This document shows, piece by piece, positions 5,224-6,876 of a DNA stretch of 6,876 nt (positions within the stretch are counted from its first letter, which is position 1; each line of letters opens with the position of its first letter). Location of the stretch: assembly GCA_937899935.1 (NCBI GenBank), contig CALCOW010000316.1, positions 1 to 6,876 of the forward strand, in the 5' to 3' direction. The position numbers and the translations under genes were made by a program. The notes beneath the pieces are model-generated. The model made no database searches. It saw only the letters and a program-made list of their open reading frames with translations, and was not told where the DNA came from. Source of the DNA: an uncultured Phycisphaerae bacterium (lineage in GTDB: Bacteria > Planctomycetota > Phycisphaerae > Phycisphaerales > SM1A02).

Positions 5224-6336
5224 CTATAGATTGACCGGCATGATCACGTAGGTGAAGTCGTTTCCGGTGCGTAATACACCAGGCTTGTTTGGTGCTTTAA
5301 GCTCAACCATCACCTCGTCTGTATCAACAACACGAAGCGCATCAGTAATGAAGTTTGGATTAAAGCCAATCTCTACTGGATCACCTTCATAGGAGATCGA
5401 ATCTAACTGAACCTCAGCTTCGCCCATTTCTGGAGCGCGGCTTCGAAGTGTCAAAGTATTGCCTTCAAAATGTAGTCGTACGCCGCGTGACTCTTCGTTC
5501 GTCAGAAGGGCGGCACGTTTAATGGCACTAAAAAGCGATGATTTATTGAAGGTGACACGTTTGTCTTGTTCTTTTGGTATCACATCTTCATAGGGTGGGA
5601 ATGAACCTTCCACAAGGTTGCTTGTTAATGTCGCGAATGATTCCTCTGCACCAATACCAAAGATGACTTGGCTCTCTTCGAGGCAAACACGAATAATGGT
5701 GCCTTTCTCAGAGCCAACGAGTTTGTTGAGTAGAGTCAGTGCCTTGCTGGGGACAATGCACTGTTGTTGGGCACCGTCTCCATCACATTGTCCGCGGGCA
5801 ATGGCCAGCCGACGTCCATCGGTCGCCACAAGTTTCAACTTGCCACCCTCACGGTCAAAAAGCACACCATTGATGGCATAGCGGCTGTGCTCGTTGGCCG
5901 CAGCGAACAGGGTGCGTGTAATCAAGGTTCGAAGCGAAGGTCCATCAATCTGGCAATCAACGGTCTCACTATCGAAGTTGCGTACCTCCGGTGCTTCTTT
6001 GGGGTCTAAACCGAAGATTTTGAAGTGAGAGTCGCTACCACGGATATGCATGGTGTTGCCGTCGGTCTCAAGAGTCAGCGTTGGGTCTTCGCTGGCCCGG
6101 ACAATTTGCGCAAGCTTGTCGGCAGGAACCAGTGCTTCACCTGGATCATCAATTTGAACATCATCTAGGCTCAAGCGCAGACCAACCTCAAGATCAGTCG
6201 CAGCTAGGCAGAGACGGCCATTGGCTGCAGTGAGCTTCATGCAATGCAGTACGGGCTGGGGTGTACGAGTGGCCACGACGCTGCCGACCAAGGCAACAGC
6301 ATCTTCCAGAGCAGTGCGATCGCAGATGACCTTCAT
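5224..6336 (-). CDS. dnaN: DNA polymerase III beta subunit (sliding clamp)
   Basis: The beta clamp forms a dimeric ring around DNA. It tethers the replicative polymerase and serves as a docking site for repair and ligation factors. The chosen ATG gives 370 residues starting MKVICDRTALEDAV, the usual clamp N-terminus, with the three expected domains at about 1-120, 128-250 and 252-370. Family-like segments are LCLAATDLEVGLR, FAAANEHSRYAINGVLFD, LKLVATDGRRLA and the C-terminal TYVIMPVNL, comparable to YVVMPMRL in Escherichia coli. A start eight codons earlier (TTG at 6360) is less likely, because GAGGAA sits 9 bases before the chosen ATG. The gene is alone on its strand between gap and the transketolase gene. 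The common dnaA-dnaN-recF arrangement is not seen here. Confidence 0.96.
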   Translation of the reverse strand: MKVICDRTALEDAVALVGSVVATRTPQPVLHCMKLTAANGRLCLAATDLEVGLRLSLDDVQIDDPGEALVPADKLAQIVRASEDPTLTLETDGNTMHIRGSDSHFKIFGLDPKEAPEVRNFDSETVDCQIDGPSLRTLITRTLFAAANEHSRYAINGVLFDREGGKLKLVATDGRRLAIARGQCDGDGAQQQCIVPSKALTLLNKLVGSEKGTIIRVCLEESQVIFGIGAEESFATLTSNLVEGSFPPYEDVIPKEQDKRVTFNKSSLFSAIKRAALLTNEESRGVRLHFEGNTLTLRSRAPEMGEAEVQLDSISYEGDPVEIGFNPNFITDALRVVDTDEVMVELKAPNKPGVLRTGNDFTYVIMPVNL

Positions 6337-6345
6337 GTTCTTTTC

Positions 6346-6351
6346 TTCCTC
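6346..6351 (-). promoter_or_regulatory. Ribosome binding site that sets the dnaN start
   Basis: On the minus strand GAGGAA precedes the ATG at 6336 by nine bases. The alternative TTG start at 6360 lies upstream of this site and has no comparable site of its own. Confidence 0.7.
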
Positions 6352-6411
6352 ATGTTTCAAGTCTTCGTGAGGGGGAGTCTACCACGAGGAGCTATTCAGG
6401 CGGGCCGGTGC

Positions 6412-6427
6412 GGGCATTCGGCCATTG
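6412..6427. repeat. Direct repeat, copy 1 (dnaN-transketolase intergenic region)
   Basis: The 16 bases are GGGCATTC followed by GGCCATTG. The same two blocks recur at 6476-6493 with CA inserted between them. This copy also forms most of a hairpin, CATTC-GGCC (6415-6423) pairing with GGCC and GAATG (6427-6437), with a two-base bulge. Confidence 0.6.
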
Positions 6428-6460
6428 GCCCAGAATGAGATTGGACAGCCTTTTCAGGTG

Positions 6461-6475
6461 CTGCATGCGATGCAG
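6461..6475. repeat. Small inverted repeat CTGCAT-GCG-ATGCAG
   Basis: A perfect 6-bp inverted repeat with a three-base spacer lies immediately before the second direct-repeat copy. It has no adjacent T run and is therefore not terminator-like. It may be a protein-binding site in the divergent promoter region. Confidence 0.5.
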
Positions 6476-6493
6476 GGGCATTCCAGGCCATTG
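6476..6493. repeat. Direct repeat, copy 2 (dnaN-transketolase intergenic region)
   Basis: GGGCATTC, then CA, then GGCCATTG. This matches the copy at 6412-6427 in all 16 shared bases, offset by 64 to 66 bases in the same orientation. Unlike copy 1, the inserted CA disrupts the local hairpin. Confidence 0.6.
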
Positions 6494-6508
6494 CAGCGAC
6501 AGAGGCTT

Positions 6509-6524
6509 CCTGGGATACTCCAGG
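6509..6524. repeat. Small inverted repeat CCTGG-GATACT-CCAGG
   Basis: A 5-bp inverted repeat with a six-base spacer, 54 bases before the transketolase start codon. GGCTTCC flanks it on both sides. It could be an operator or lie in the 5' leader; no T run follows. Confidence 0.35.
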
Positions 6525-6578
6525 CTTCCGCATTGATTTTGCTGTCTTGTGACCCGTTGTTTCTAGTGAGAGGTTGCC

Positions 6579-6876
6579 ATGTCCTTTAAAGCTGCTGTTG
6601 ATTCGAAGGCTATTCAGCTCGACCATCTCGTTCTCGACATGTGCAGTCAAGCGGGCAGTGGCCACCCAACCTCGGCACTGAGCTTAGGCCACATTGTCAC
6701 AACCTTGCTTTATCACTCGATGCGTTGGTTACCAGATCATCCGCGTTATCCCACCTCTGATCGCTTGGTTCTTTCCGAGGGCCATGCCGTGCCAATCGTA
6801 TACGCCGCATACGCAGACCTCGAAGGCGTTGTAAACCTTTCAGGTGAACACAGAAATCTGCATGTTGATGATCTCA
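6579..6876 (+). CDS. Transketolase, N-terminal part (runs off the window)
   Basis: The frame from the ATG at 6579 stays open to the window end, giving 99 residues. Transketolase uses thiamine diphosphate to move two-carbon units between sugar phosphates in the pentose phosphate and Calvin pathways. The start MSFKAAVDSKAIQLDHLVLD leads to AGSGHPTSALSLGHIVTTL, whose His29 is the conserved cofactor/substrate His of the SGHP motif. SDRLVLSEGHAVPIVYAAYA carries the second conserved His69. GAGAGG lies five bases before the ATG. The GDG thiamine-diphosphate motif and the pyrimidine-binding and C-terminal domains would be downstream. I cannot tell a full-length enzyme (~650 residues) from a split N-terminal subunit (~280 residues), so no symbol is given. 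Confidence 0.88.
   Translation, partial: MSFKAAVDSKAIQLDHLVLDMCSQAGSGHPTSALSLGHIVTTLLYHSMRWLPDHPRYPTSDRLVLSEGHAVPIVYAAYADLEGVVNLSGEHRNLHVDDL

Larger units (their letters stand above)
6337..6578. other. Divergent intergenic region between dnaN and the transketolase gene
   Basis: These 242 bases must hold the promoters of both divergent genes, but no strong -35/-10 pair was found on either strand. The dnaN ribosome binding site is at 6346-6351. The rest is unusually rich in short symmetric elements: a direct repeat pair and three small hairpins (6415-6437, 6461-6475, 6509-6524). GGCTTCC also occurs twice close together near 6504 and 6523. No coding frame was judged real. Confidence 0.6.

Noticed and set aside
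6396..6665. 89-codon open frame on the minus strand upstream of dnaN
   Set aside because: It overlaps the transketolase start codon and conserved N-terminus on the opposite strand, has no family resemblance, and spans the repeat-rich regulatory region.
1..6876. Mobile element, prophage, CRISPR or defence island
   Set aside because: No integrase, transposase, terminal inverted repeats or regularly spaced repeats were found, and the tRNA has no duplicated 3' end in the window that would mark an integration site.

Overview
This window looks like ordinary chromosomal housekeeping DNA from a free-living bacterium. It holds seven protein genes, two of them cut by the window edges, and one tRNA gene. 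No phage, transposon, CRISPR, toxin or conjugation gene was seen. The beta clamp and central-carbon protein sequences, the GAGG-type ribosome binding sites, the small DUF5684 membrane protein and the stand-alone dnaN between metabolic genes remind me of Planctomycetota, perhaps Phycisphaerae. That placement is from memory of family sequences only and is moderate to low in confidence.

Layout. Positions 1-1351 (+) hold the 3' part of a glutamate-carboxypeptidase-II-like M28 zinc peptidase. A DUF5684-type four-helix membrane protein runs convergently against it (1434-1949, -), with a hairpin/T-run terminator for the minus strand at 1386-1403. About 400 bases without a protein gene follow (1950-2348). 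They end in a possible promoter and a 24-base near-perfect palindrome just ahead of tRNA-Ile(GAT) (2349-2422).

Between the tRNA and mdh, bases 2427-2532 fold on paper into two consecutive stem-loop modules. Next come three co-directional genes: malate dehydrogenase (2571-3521), PduO-type cob(I)alamin adenosyltransferase (3549-4127) and glyceraldehyde-3-phosphate dehydrogenase (4185-5198). Their gaps are 27 and 57 bases, so they may form one operon. DnaN, the DNA polymerase III sliding clamp, runs convergently (5224-6336, -). A 242-base divergent intergenic region with an imperfect direct repeat and several small hairpins separates it from a transketolase gene that starts at 6579 and leaves the window.

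How the genes fit together: mdh, gap and the transketolase serve the TCA cycle, glycolysis/gluconeogenesis and the pentose phosphate pathway. The adenosyltransferase supplies adenosylcobalamin to B12-dependent mutases or diol dehydratases elsewhere in the genome. The proteins are conventional, with their key catalytic residues intact. The signals least explained by known features are non-coding: the palindrome before the tRNA, the structured tRNA-mdh interval, and the repeat pair between dnaN and the transketolase gene. I did not find a convincing undescribed multi-gene system.
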